DNA of 64,000 nt, taken from Streptomyces naganishii JCM 4654. GTDB taxonomy: Bacteria; Actinomycetota; Actinomycetes; Streptomycetales; Streptomycetaceae. The stretch is from contig NZ_BMVF01000001.1 of NCBI RefSeq assembly GCF_014650575.1, forward strand, positions 310,001-374,000, given 5' to 3'. Below are positions 21,551-29,497 of the stretch, piece by piece. The notes beneath the pieces were generated by a model. That model saw only the letters and a list, made by a program, of their open reading frames with translations, was not told where the DNA came from and did not search any database. The position numbers were made by a program, and so were the translations under genes. Position 1 is the first letter of the stretch. Every line of letters begins with the position of its first letter.

Positions 21551-21577
21551 CCGGGGAGGCGCAATGCGCCTCCCCGG
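21551..21577 (+). terminator. strong hairpin after trpA
   Basis: CCGGGGAGGCGC and GCGCCTCCCCGG form a perfect 12-bp stem with an AAT loop, 33 bases after the trpA stop. It likely terminates the trpCMBA transcript. It also ends only 14 bases before the GTG of the next gene, so it must lie in that gene's promoter or leader. Confidence 0.7.
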
Positions 21578-21591
21578 TTCGTTCAGGGGGT

Positions 21592-22365
21592 GTGAGCGAG
21601 AAGAACCAGCACGGAAAGCGCACCGCCAGGGACCGGCTGGCGGCCGAGCGCGACAAGCACAAGGCCGCCGAGCGGCGACGGCGCACACTGATCGTGGGTG
21701 CGAGCGTCGTCTGCGTCCTCGGCCTGGCCGCGGTGATCGGCGTGGTCGCCGCGAACTCCGGCAAGAGCAAGCCGGCCAAGGCGGGCCCGGCCGTCGCCCC
21801 CTCGGGCGCGCAGGGCAAGGACAGCCTCGCCATCCCGGTCGGCAAGGACGGCGCCAAGTCGACGCTCACCGTGTGGGAGGACTTCCGCTGCCCGGCCTGC
21901 CAGGCCTTCGAGACGGTCTACCGGCCGACGATCCACGAGCTGACGAACGCCGGGAAGCTGCGGGTCGAGTACCACCTGGTCCGGCTGATCGACGGCAACC
22001 TCGGCGGCACCGGCTCGCTGCGCGCGGCGAACGCCGCGGCCTGCGCCCAGGACGCCGGCAAGTTCTCCGCGTACCACGACGTGCTCTACGAGAACCAGCC
22101 CAAGGAGACCGACGACGCCTACGCGGACAACGGCAAGCTGATCGCCCTCGCCGGCAAGGTGAGCGGCCTGGACACCCCGGCCTTCCGCACCTGCGTGAAG
22201 AACGGCACGCACGACGCCTGGGTCGACAAGTCCCACCAGGCCTTCCAGGCCGGCGGCTTCTCGGGCACCCCGACGGTGCTCCTCAACGGCAAGAACATCA
22301 TCCAGGACCGCACGATGACCCCGGCGAAGCTCAAGCAGACGGTGGAAGCGGCGGACCAGGGATGA
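21592..22365 (+). CDS. membrane-anchored DsbA/thioredoxin-like oxidoreductase
   Basis: The 257-residue product has a charged cytosolic N-terminus (about 30 residues), one membrane anchor (TLIVGASVVCVLGLAAVIGVV) and an extracellular thioredoxin fold with the redox motif CPAC in WEDFRCPACQAFE. Other DsbA/DSBA_oxidoreductase (Thioredoxin_4) features are AAACAQDAGKFSAYHDVLYENQP and the cis-Pro loop FSGTPTVLLNGK. It probably oxidises or isomerises disulfides outside the membrane. GTG 21592 is preceded by a G-rich tract directly after a hairpin. Confidence 0.88.
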   Translation: MSEKNQHGKRTARDRLAAERDKHKAAERRRRTLIVGASVVCVLGLAAVIGVVAANSGKSKPAKAGPAVAPSGAQGKDSLAIPVGKDGAKSTLTVWEDFRCPACQAFETVYRPTIHELTNAGKLRVEYHLVRLIDGNLGGTGSLRAANAAACAQDAGKFSAYHDVLYENQPKETDDAYADNGKLIALAGKVSGLDTPAFRTCVKNGTHDAWVDKSHQAFQAGGFSGTPTVLLNGKNIIQDRTMTPAKLKQTVEAADQG

Positions 22366-22473
22366 CAGGGAACAGTGAGCGGTGGAGGGGCGTGCGGCGG
22401 GCCGCCTGTTATGGACCCGTAGCCGGGCTGCCCGACGTGGGCCCGCTCCGGCTGCGGTAGCGTCGACCCTGCC

Positions 22474-23469
22474 ATGGAACTTGCCTACATTCCCAGCCCG
22501 TCGCGCGGGGTGCTGTACCTCGGCCCCATTCCGCTGCGCGGCTACGCGTTCTGCATCATCATCGGCGTCTTCGTCGCCGTCTGGCTCGGCAACAAGCGCT
22601 GGATCGCCCGCGGCGGCCGGGCCGGCACGGTGGCCGACATCGCGGTCTGGGCCGTGCCCTTCGGCCTGGTCGGCGGCCGGCTCTACCACGTGATCACGGA
22701 CTACGAGCTGTACTTCAGCGACGGCCGTGACTGGGTGGACGCCTTCAAGGTGTGGCAGGGCGGCCTCGGCATCTGGGGCGCCATCGCGCTCGGCGCGCTG
22801 GGCGCGTGGATCGGCGCCCGGCGCCGGGGCATCTCCATGCCCGCCTACGCCGACGCCGTCGCGCCGGGCATCGCCTTCGCGCAGGCGATCGGCCGCTGGG
22901 GCAACTGGTTCAACCAGGAGCTGTACGGTCGTCCGACGCACGTTCCGTGGGCGCTGCACATCACCTCCTCGGCCGAGGGACGGGTGCCGGGGTACTACCA
23001 CCCGACGTTCCTGTACGAGTCGCTGTGGTGCGTCGGCGTCGCCCTCCTGGTCATCTGGGCCGACCGCCGGTTCAACATGGGCCACGGCCGGGCCTTCGCC
23101 CTGTACGTCGCCGCGTACTGCGTGGGCCGCGGCTGGATCGAGTACATGCGCGTGGACGACGCCCACCACATCCTCGGCCTGAGGCTGAACGACTGGACGG
23201 CGCTGGCCGTCTTCCTGCTCGCGGTGGTCTACATCTGGGTGTCCGCCAAGAAGCGGCCGGGCCGCGAGGCCGAGGTCGAGCCGGGCGCGGGCGACATCGA
23301 GGGCGAGGAGTCCGGCGAGTCCGCCGAGTCCGCCGAGTCCGGCTCCGGGACCGAGGCGGCGGACGAGAAGGCCGGGGCCGCCGGCGACGGGGACAAGGAG
23401 CACCCGGACTCCGCTCCACGCGACGACGTCGGCGTCAAGGACGGCGCCGGATCGGCGCAACAGGGCTGA
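22474..23469 (+). CDS. lgt: prolipoprotein diacylglyceryl transferase
   Basis: Lgt transfers diacylglycerol from phosphatidylglycerol to the lipobox cysteine of prelipoproteins. Seven or so membrane segments are predicted. The Lgt signature GRWGNWFNQELYGRPT is intact, as are LRGYAF, GLVGGRLYHVITD, YHPTFLYES and GRGWIEYMRVDDAH. At 331 residues it is longer than E. coli Lgt because of an acidic Glu/Ser/Ala-rich cytosolic tail from about residue 265, usual in Streptomyces. The ATG at 22474 is the first in the conserved region. Confidence 0.95.
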   Translation: MELAYIPSPSRGVLYLGPIPLRGYAFCIIIGVFVAVWLGNKRWIARGGRAGTVADIAVWAVPFGLVGGRLYHVITDYELYFSDGRDWVDAFKVWQGGLGIWGAIALGALGAWIGARRRGISMPAYADAVAPGIAFAQAIGRWGNWFNQELYGRPTHVPWALHITSSAEGRVPGYYHPTFLYESLWCVGVALLVIWADRRFNMGHGRAFALYVAAYCVGRGWIEYMRVDDAHHILGLRLNDWTALAVFLLAVVYIWVSAKKRPGREAEVEPGAGDIEGEESGESAESAESGSGTEAADEKAGAAGDGDKEHPDSAPRDDVGVKDGAGSAQQG

Positions 23470-23531
23470 CGTGCGGCCGTAGAACAGCCGCAGGACGGCC
23501 GTAGAGCGGCCGTGGAGCAGTCGTAGGCGGA

Positions 23532-23566
23532 CGAGGGCGCCCCGGAGAAGCACCGGGGCGCCCTCG
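23532..23566. terminator. bidirectional terminator between lgt and the CitE-like gene
   Basis: CGAGGGCGCCCCGG and CCGGGGCGCCCTCG form a perfect 14-bp stem with a 7-base loop, located between converging genes. It serves lgt on the plus strand and the six-gene operon ending at 23577 on the minus strand. Confidence 0.8.
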
Positions 23567-23576
23567 CCGCGCGCGG

Positions 23577-24458
23577 TCAGCGTCTGCGGGCCAGGGCCAG
23601 GGTGCGCCGGGCCGCGGCCACCACGGCCGCGTCCACGAAGCGGCCGTCCGGGAGCGCCTGCGCGCCCCGGTCCGTGGTGGCCGCCTTGATGATCGTCTCG
23701 GCCTCCTCCAGCTCGCGGTCGGTCGGCAGATAGGCGCGCTCGATGATCGGAAGCTGGCGGGGGTGGATGGCCGCCCGGCCGAGGAAGCCCAGGGCGCGGC
23801 CGTGCGCGCAGGAGGCGGCCAGGCCCTCCAGGTCGCGGATGTCGGGGTGCACCGACTGGGCGGGCGGCGGCAGGCCGGCCGCCCGCGCGGCCACCACGAC
23901 CCGGGCCCGGCACCAGTCAAGACCCGAGTCCTGCCGCACGCCCAGGTCGGCCCGCAGATCCGCCTCCCCGATCGAGACTCCGCACAGCGACGGGTGCGCG
24001 GAGGCGATGGCGTGGGCGCGCTCGATGGCCAGGGCGGTCTCCAGGAGGGCGTAGAGCGGCGGCCCCGGTCCGAGGGCGTGGGCGGCCCTCGCGGCGCCCG
24101 GACGCGCCCAGGCGGTGGCGGGGTCGGTGGCCAGGGCGACGCGCACGATCTGCTCGGGCGCGGTCACCTTGGGCACGCGCAGGCCGGCCAGGCCGGGCCG
24201 GTGGGCCACCGCCGCGAGGTCGGCGGCCGCGAGGGGGCTGTCCACGGCGTTGATCCGCACGTGCACCGGGACCGGCGGCGGTTCGCTCAGCAGCTCGGTG
24301 GTGGCGGAGCGGGCGTACTCCTTGCGGTCGGGCGCGACCGCGTCCTCCAGGTCGATCACCACCACGTCGGCCCCGCTGCACAGCGCCTTGGCCACGATGT
24401 GGGGGCGGTCGCCGGGAACGTAGAGCCAGGTCAGCGGGAAGGGGGCGGTGGCCGTCAC
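23577..24458 (-). CDS. CitE-like HpcH/HpaI-family CoA-ester lyase
   Basis: The 293-residue product has the CitE/malyl-CoA lyase pattern: LYVPGDRPHIVAKAL, ADVVVIDLEDAVAPDRKEYAR (acidic Mg ligand region), VRINAVDSPLAAADL, ALLETALAIERAHAIA (Glu ligand) and SIGEADLRADLG. Family enzymes cleave or form malyl-, citramalyl- or related CoA thioesters. GTG 24458 overlaps the stop of the preceding CoA-transferase gene. The partnership with a family III CoA-transferase suggests activation of an organic acid followed by retro-aldol cleavage; the substrate is unknown. Confidence 0.85.
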   Translation of the reverse strand: MTATAPFPLTWLYVPGDRPHIVAKALCSGADVVVIDLEDAVAPDRKEYARSATTELLSEPPPVPVHVRINAVDSPLAAADLAAVAHRPGLAGLRVPKVTAPEQIVRVALATDPATAWARPGAARAAHALGPGPPLYALLETALAIERAHAIASAHPSLCGVSIGEADLRADLGVRQDSGLDWCRARVVVAARAAGLPPPAQSVHPDIRDLEGLAASCAHGRALGFLGRAAIHPRQLPIIERAYLPTDRELEEAETIIKAATTDRGAQALPDGRFVDAAVVAAARRTLALARRR

Positions 24459-25693
24459 AGGGCGCCCTCCGCGCGCAGCGCGGCCAGCTCCTCCGGGGTC
24501 AGGCCCAGCTCCGTCAGCACCGCGTCGGTGTCGGCGCCGTGCGGGCGGCCCGCCCAGCGGATCGCGCCGGGGGTGGCGGAGAGCCGGAACAGGACGTTCT
24601 GCATGCGCATCCGGCCGAGCTGCGGGTCGTACAGCGTGGTCAGACTGCCGAGGGCCTGGTACTGCGGGTCGGCCATCACGTCCCGGACGTCCTGGATCGG
24701 CGCGATGGCCGCCTCGGCCTTCTCGAAGGCCTCCATCACCTCGCTCCGGGTGTGCCGGGCGATCCAGCCGCCGACCGCCTCGTCGAGCACGTCGGCGTGC
24801 GCGGCCCGTTCGACGCCGGTCGCGAACCACGGCTCGTCGATCAGCTCCGGGCGGCCCACCAGCCGCAGCACGCGCTCCGCCACCGACTGGGCCGAGGTGG
24901 ACACCGCGACCCAGGTGCCGTCGGAGGTGCGGTAGGTGTTGCGCGGGGCGTTGTTCTGGGTGCGGTTGCCGGTGCGGGGCTGGACGTAGCCGAGCTGGTC
25001 GAACCAGAGGGGCTGGGGGCCGAGGACGGTCAGGATGGGCTCGATGATCGCCATGTCGACGATCTGCCCCTCGCCGGTGCGCTCCCGCGCGGCGAGCGCC
25101 GTCATCACCGCGTACGCCGTCGCCAGGCCCGCGATCGAGTCGGCGAGCCCGAACGGCGGGAGCGTGGGCGGGGAGTCCGGTTCGCCGGTGATCGCCGCGA
25201 AGCCGCTCATCGCCTCGGCCAGGGTGCCGAAGCCGGGGCGGGAGGCGTAGGGGCCGAACTGGCCGAAGCCGGTGACCCGGGCGAGCACCAGGCGCGGGTT
25301 GGCCGCGGACAGCTCCGGCCAGCCCAGCTCCCACCGCTCCAGGGTGCCGGGGCGGAAGTTCTCGATGACGACGTCCGCGGTGGCGGCCAGGCGCAGCAGG
25401 GTGCGGCGGCCGCCCGGCTTGGACAGGTCCAGGGTGATGGTGCGCTTGTTGCGGCCGAGCATCTTCCACCACAGGCCGACGCCGTTCTTCGCCGGGCCGT
25501 GGCCGCGGGAGGGGTCCGGCTTGGCCGGGTGCTCCACCTTGACGACCTCGGCGCCGAAGTCGCCGAGCATCATGGCGGCGATGGGTCCCGCGAACAGGGT
25601 GGCGAGATCCAGCACCCTGAGCCCGGCGAGGGGCGCGGCGGGTTCCGGTAACGCCTGTGCGGGGGGCTCGGGGACGGGCGGTTGCGGCGTCAT
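24455..25693 (-). CDS. CaiB/BaiF family III CoA-transferase, TTA-containing
   Basis: The 412-residue product moves CoA between carboxylic acids. Family marks are LAGLRVLDLATLFAGPIAAMMLGDFGAEVVKVEHP, the WKMLGRNKRTITLDLSK block, VVIENFRPGTLERWELG, and the catalytic Asp in GEGQIVDMAIIEP. Leu15 is encoded by TTA (25649-25651), the only TTA I noticed in this window, so its translation should need the bldA tRNA. The ATG at 25693 overlaps the preceding ADP-ribosylglycohydrolase stop (ATGA) and has GGAGG about 10 bases upstream; no start codon lies between TTA and the domain except a GTG inside it. Confidence 0.9.
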   Translation of the reverse strand: MTPQPPVPEPPAQALPEPAAPLAGLRVLDLATLFAGPIAAMMLGDFGAEVVKVEHPAKPDPSRGHGPAKNGVGLWWKMLGRNKRTITLDLSKPGGRRTLLRLAATADVVIENFRPGTLERWELGWPELSAANPRLVLARVTGFGQFGPYASRPGFGTLAEAMSGFAAITGEPDSPPTLPPFGLADSIAGLATAYAVMTALAARERTGEGQIVDMAIIEPILTVLGPQPLWFDQLGYVQPRTGNRTQNNAPRNTYRTSDGTWVAVSTSAQSVAERVLRLVGRPELIDEPWFATGVERAAHADVLDEAVGGWIARHTRSEVMEAFEKAEAAIAPIQDVRDVMADPQYQALGSLTTLYDPQLGRMRMQNVLFRLSATPGAIRWAGRPHGADTDAVLTELGLTPEELAALRAEGAL

Positions 25694-27060
25694 GGGCGCA
25701 GCGCCTCCAGGTGGGTGAGCCGGGCCAGGGTGTCGAAGCCGGTGCCGTTGAAGTCGCCGACGGAGGTGGCGAGCCGGTTCTTCAGCGGCGCCGTCCAGCG
25801 GTCGGGCAGGGCGGCGGGGGAACCGGCGAGGAGGGCCGCGACCGAACCGGCGGTCGCGCCGCAGGAGTCGGTGTCCCAGCCGCCGGAGACCACCCGGCAC
25901 ACGGAGCCCGTGAAGTCGCCGTCCGCGTGCGTGAGGGCCGCCGCGATCAGCGCGGTGTTGGGAACGGCGTGGACCCAGTGGAAGGTGCCGGAGTACGTGG
26001 CGTGGAGCTCGTCGACGACCGTGTCGAAGTCGGTGTGCTCCGCGGCGAGTCGGACGCCCTGGCGGACCGCGCGGGCGAGGCGGGAGCCGGGCGGTACGAC
26101 GCTCAGACCGGTGGCGAGGCAGCCGTGCACGTCCCGGTCACCGGCCGCCGCGGCCGCGATCACGGCGGCCGTGAACATCGCGGCGTAGACGCCGTTGGCG
26201 GTGTGGGTGAGGGTGGCGTCGCGGTGCGCCTGGGCGGCGGCGGCCGCCGGGTCACCGGTGTTGGTCCAGCCGTGCACGTCGGCGCGGATCAGGGCGCCGA
26301 TCCACTCGCGGAAGGGGTTGCGGTGGCGGGCGGTGTGCGGGGGGTCGATGCCGAGGAGGAGGTTGCGGTAGGCGACGCGTTCGGCGGTGAAGGCGCGCCC
26401 GGCGGGCAGTTCGTCCAGCCAGAGGCGGGCCACGTCGGTGGTGGTGAAGTCGCGGCCGTGGCGTTGCAGCAGCAGGAGGTTGAGCAGCGCGTAGTCGAGG
26501 TCGTCGTCCTCGGGCATGCCGTCGATGTTCTCGGCGAGGCTCGTGGCGGCCGAGCGGGTGTTCCACGGGTACTTGGCGGCCAGGTCCTCGGGGACGCCAC
26601 GCCCCGTGAACCAGGTGGTCAGCGGCCAGTTGCCGGTGGCGCGGGCGAGTTGGCGGATGCCGTCCAGGGGCAGCTTCTCGACGGGCTTGCCGAGCAGGCA
26701 CCCGGCGGCCCGCCCGAGCCAGGCGGCCTCCAGCCGGCCGGGGCCGGGAGCGTCCGCACGGCCGCGGGCCGGCGGGGCCGGCCAGTCGGGGCACAGGGAG
26801 ATGATCGCGCCGAGGCCGGTCGGCTCGGCGTCCGCCAACCGGCTGGGCAGCTCGGCCAGTTCGTCCAGCAGGTCCTCCGCCAGCAGGCGCAGGTAGCGTG
26901 AGGCGCGCTGCGGCGAGGCGCCCGCCCGGGCCGGTGCTTCGGGGCCGCCGGCGGCCCGCCACCGGGCCGCGACGGCGGCCGGTTCGCGGCCGTCCTGCAC
27001 GGCCTGGCGCAGTTCGTGGCCGAGCAGGTCCTCCGGCTGGACCCAGGTCAGTCGGAGCAT
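25690..27060 (-). CDS. ADP-ribosylglycohydrolase-family protein (paralogue 1)
   Basis: The 456-residue product has an N-terminal extension of about 95 residues, then the ARH/DraG fold: GRAAGCLLGKPVEKLP, NIDGMPEDDDLDYALLNLLLL, a TNTGDPAAAA stretch, and the C-terminal metal-site motif VSGGWDTDSCGATAGSVAALL. The Asp pair in GGWDTDSCGA is kept, so an active binuclear-metal hydrolase is plausible. Family enzymes remove ADP-ribose or cleave related N-glycosides; the substrate is unknown. It overlaps the preceding paralogue by 13 bases and the CoA-transferase by 4. Confidence 0.85.
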   Translation of the reverse strand: MLRLTWVQPEDLLGHELRQAVQDGREPAAVAARWRAAGGPEAPARAGASPQRASRYLRLLAEDLLDELAELPSRLADAEPTGLGAIISLCPDWPAPPARGRADAPGPGRLEAAWLGRAAGCLLGKPVEKLPLDGIRQLARATGNWPLTTWFTGRGVPEDLAAKYPWNTRSAATSLAENIDGMPEDDDLDYALLNLLLLQRHGRDFTTTDVARLWLDELPAGRAFTAERVAYRNLLLGIDPPHTARHRNPFREWIGALIRADVHGWTNTGDPAAAAAQAHRDATLTHTANGVYAAMFTAAVIAAAAAGDRDVHGCLATGLSVVPPGSRLARAVRQGVRLAAEHTDFDTVVDELHATYSGTFHWVHAVPNTALIAAALTHADGDFTGSVCRVVSGGWDTDSCGATAGSVAALLAGSPAALPDRWTAPLKNRLATSVGDFNGTGFDTLARLTHLEALRP

Positions 27061-28262
27061 CGCGCGCCTCCCATCGCGGCGAACGCCCGCTCGTGGGCGC
27101 GCCGTCGGCGTACGTCCGCGGCGAAGACCTCCCGGGCCACCCCGGTCAGTGTGCGCGCCGGTTCCCACAGGTCCAGGCGGCTGGCCTCGGCCACCGTCTT
27201 CGCCCAGTCCTCCGGGACCGGCGAGCCCAGCGCTCCCGCCAGCGCCCCGGCCATCGTCGCGATGGAGTCGCAGTCGCGCCCGTAGTTCACCGCGCCGAGG
27301 ACGGTCTCGCCGTAGCCGCCGCCCGCCACCGTCAGCATGCCCAGCGCGACGGGCAGTTCCTCGATCGCGTGCAGCCGGGACGGGCGGCGGGCGCCGAGCG
27401 AGGGGCTGCGGTAGTCGGGGCCGACCGTGTCGTACGGCGCGACGGCCTGCCGCAGCGGGGCCAGCGCCGACTCGAAGTCCGAGTGCCGGGTGGCCTCTTC
27501 GCAGACCCTCTCGATCGCGGTCCGGGTGCCGTCCTTGGCCAGGGACAGACAGGCCGCCACCACCGAGTCCGCGGTGGCCCCCGGCGCGCAGGCCGCCGCC
27601 ACGCCCGCCGCGAACACGCCCGCAGCCTCGCGGCCGTAGGAGGACTGGTGGGCGCCAGCCACGTCCAGGGCCTCGGCGTAGGCCGCGCGCGGGTCGGCCG
27701 CGTTGACCAGGCCGACCGGGGCCATGTACATCGCGGCCCCGCAGTTGACGATGTTGCCGACGCCGGCCTCGCGGGGGTCGGCGTGGCCGTAGTGCAGCCG
27801 GGCCACCAGCCACTTCTCCGCGAGGAAGACCCGGTGCAGCGGCAGCGCCTCCGCCTCCAGCTCGGGGATCCAGCGCGGGTTGGTCATCAGGTCCGGGACC
27901 AGGTGGTCGGCGAGGGCGTAGGCGTCCAGGTGGTCGCGGACCCGGGCGTAGACCCGTACCAGGGCGTGGGTCATGAGGGTGTCGTCGGTGACGTGTCCGT
28001 CGCCCTTGTGGTACGGGGCGAGGGGGCGCGCGGTGCGCCAGTCGTCGCCGTGCCAGGGGCCGACCACGCCGTGCACGCGGCCGCCGTGGCGCTGGAGGAT
28101 CTGGTCGGGGGAGTACCCCTCGACGGGACCGCCGAGCGCGTCGCCGACGGCCGCGCCGACGAGCGCGCCGGTGATCCGCTCCTCCAGCGTCGCGCCCCCG
28201 GCGGCACTGGGGCCGGGGGCGCTGCGGACCGCGCCTCGGCTCTGTTCTCCTTTGGGCGTCAT
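27048..28262 (-). CDS. ADP-ribosylglycohydrolase-family protein (paralogue 2)
   Basis: The 404-residue product shows the cleanest ARH motifs: ERITGALVGAAVGDALGGPVEGY, HVTDDTLMTHALVRVYAR (the TDDT metal motif), GNIVNCGAAMYMAPVGLVNAADP and VNYGRDCDSIATMAGALAGALGS (the second Asp cluster). These are the metal ligands of DraG/ARH1-3. ATG 28262 (MTPKG) is used; the ATG four codons upstream lies directly on the AGGAGG. It is the third gene of the six-gene minus-strand operon. Confidence 0.87.
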   Translation of the reverse strand: MTPKGEQSRGAVRSAPGPSAAGGATLEERITGALVGAAVGDALGGPVEGYSPDQILQRHGGRVHGVVGPWHGDDWRTARPLAPYHKGDGHVTDDTLMTHALVRVYARVRDHLDAYALADHLVPDLMTNPRWIPELEAEALPLHRVFLAEKWLVARLHYGHADPREAGVGNIVNCGAAMYMAPVGLVNAADPRAAYAEALDVAGAHQSSYGREAAGVFAAGVAAACAPGATADSVVAACLSLAKDGTRTAIERVCEEATRHSDFESALAPLRQAVAPYDTVGPDYRSPSLGARRPSRLHAIEELPVALGMLTVAGGGYGETVLGAVNYGRDCDSIATMAGALAGALGSPVPEDWAKTVAEASRLDLWEPARTLTGVAREVFAADVRRRRAHERAFAAMGGARCSD

Positions 28263-28270
28263 GCCCGGAA

Positions 28271-29497
28271 TCATCCTCCTGGTGGGGCCGGTTGTGCGGC
28301 TTCCAGGAGTCCGGCGAGTTCCACCAGATCCGTTCCGGCCAACCGGGGCAGGACGCAACCGGAGAGGGTGCGGCAGGCGTCCCGCCACGGCCGCGGGACC
28401 GCCTCGGCGCCGCCCAGCGCGCCGGTGAGGGCCCCGGTGAGGGCGGGCGCGGAGTCGGCGAGCCGGGACAGGCAGGCCGCCGCGGGCAGCGCCTCAGCGA
28501 TCCGGCCGCCGGCCGCCCACGTCAGCGCGAGCGCGACCGGAACGGTCTCGGCGGCCGCGACGCCGTAGCCGTAGACGTGGTCCACGATCCGGTGCTCCAG
28601 CAGCGGCACCAGCGCGAACGCGCTGTCGCAGGTGGCGGCGAGGTCCAGCGCGTGGCGGGCGTTGCGCCCGATCTCGCTCGCCCCGGGCAGCTCGGCGAGC
28701 GCCGCCGTGACGCACTCCGCGGCCTTGGCGCCGGCCAGCGCCGAGGCGACCGCCGCCGCCATCGCCCGGGCCCCGTGCACCCCGTCGCCGTCCTGGGTGT
28801 AACGGGCGTCGAACTCGGCCAGCGCGGCCGCCCGCCGGGGGTCGCCGGGGTGGGCCACGCCCAGGGCACAGGCCCGGACACAGGCCGCGTCGTCGAAGTA
28901 GTGCGGGTTGTCGTGCCCGGCGGCGGGCGGCCGTATCCCGGCGGCCAGATTCCCCGCCCCGGCCCGGACGGAGATCCGCGCCCGCAACGGCGTGACGCCG
29001 TCGCCCTCGGCCCCGATCGCCACCCCGGCGACCTCATCGGCCACCGCGCCCCACGCCAGATCGATCGCCGTACGGATCCGGCGGTCCCGCTCGCTCCCGC
29101 CGACATCGCGGCACTCGGGGCAGTCGCGGCACTCGGGGCAGTCGCGGTACTCGGGGCACTCGCAGGGCCCGGAGGGTCCGGAGGCCGCGGAGGGATCGCA
29201 GGTTCCGCAGGGATCGCGGGGTCCGCCCCCGGCGGCGGCACGCAGCAGCGCCTGGGCCGCGAACGCTGCCCACTCCGCGTCGTCGGACGGGCCCAGGCGG
29301 AGCGGGGCCGGGGACTGGTTGAGGGCGAGGGGGACGGGGAGGGTGGTCGTCGCGTTGTGCTCGGCGAAGGTGTCCAGTTCCCGGGTGAGGCGGCGGGTCC
29401 AGCCGGGCATCCGGGCGGCGCGGTGCCGCGTGGCGGGCCAGCCGGCGGCGTCGCCCGCGGCCAGGCCCAGCAGCAGTCCCTCCACGCGGCGGGTCAC
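28271..29497 (-). CDS. degenerate ADP-ribosylglycohydrolase paralogue with Cys-rich repeat (paralogue 3)
   Basis: The 408-residue product opens with RRVEGLLLGLAAGDAAGWPA, clearly ARH-like, but the TDDT motif reads PSDDAEW and the C-terminal Asp cluster is replaced by SRLADSAPALTGALTGALGG, lacking the paired Asp ligands. It may be a non-catalytic paralogue. Residues about 105-140 hold an insertion of CPECRD-type repeats, encoded by three 18-bp tandem units. GTG 29497 overlaps the preceding gene; its stop lies 8 bases before paralogue 2. Confidence 0.75.
   Translation of the reverse strand: MTRRVEGLLLGLAAGDAAGWPATRHRAARMPGWTRRLTRELDTFAEHNATTTLPVPLALNQSPAPLRLGPSDDAEWAAFAAQALLRAAAGGGPRDPCGTCDPSAASGPSGPCECPEYRDCPECRDCPECRDVGGSERDRRIRTAIDLAWGAVADEVAGVAIGAEGDGVTPLRARISVRAGAGNLAAGIRPPAAGHDNPHYFDDAACVRACALGVAHPGDPRRAAALAEFDARYTQDGDGVHGARAMAAAVASALAGAKAAECVTAALAELPGASEIGRNARHALDLAATCDSAFALVPLLEHRIVDHVYGYGVAAAETVPVALALTWAAGGRIAEALPAAACLSRLADSAPALTGALTGALGGAEAVPRPWRDACRTLSGCVLPRLAGTDLVELAGLLEAAQPAPPGG
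29108..29161. repeat. 18-bp tandem repeat encoding CPECRD units
   Basis: Three units of 18 bp (GCGGCACTCGGGGCAGTC with minor changes) lie within paralogue 3 on the minus strand and encode cysteine pairs. Related imperfect GGATCGCAGGTTCCG-type repeats continue to about 29220. The unit length is a multiple of three, so copy changes keep the frame. Confidence 0.8.

Noticed and set aside
23577..24458. Citrate lyase complex
   Set aside because: Only a CitE-like beta subunit is present; CitD, CitF and the citrate-lyase ligase are absent, so a stand-alone CoA-ester lyase is more likely.
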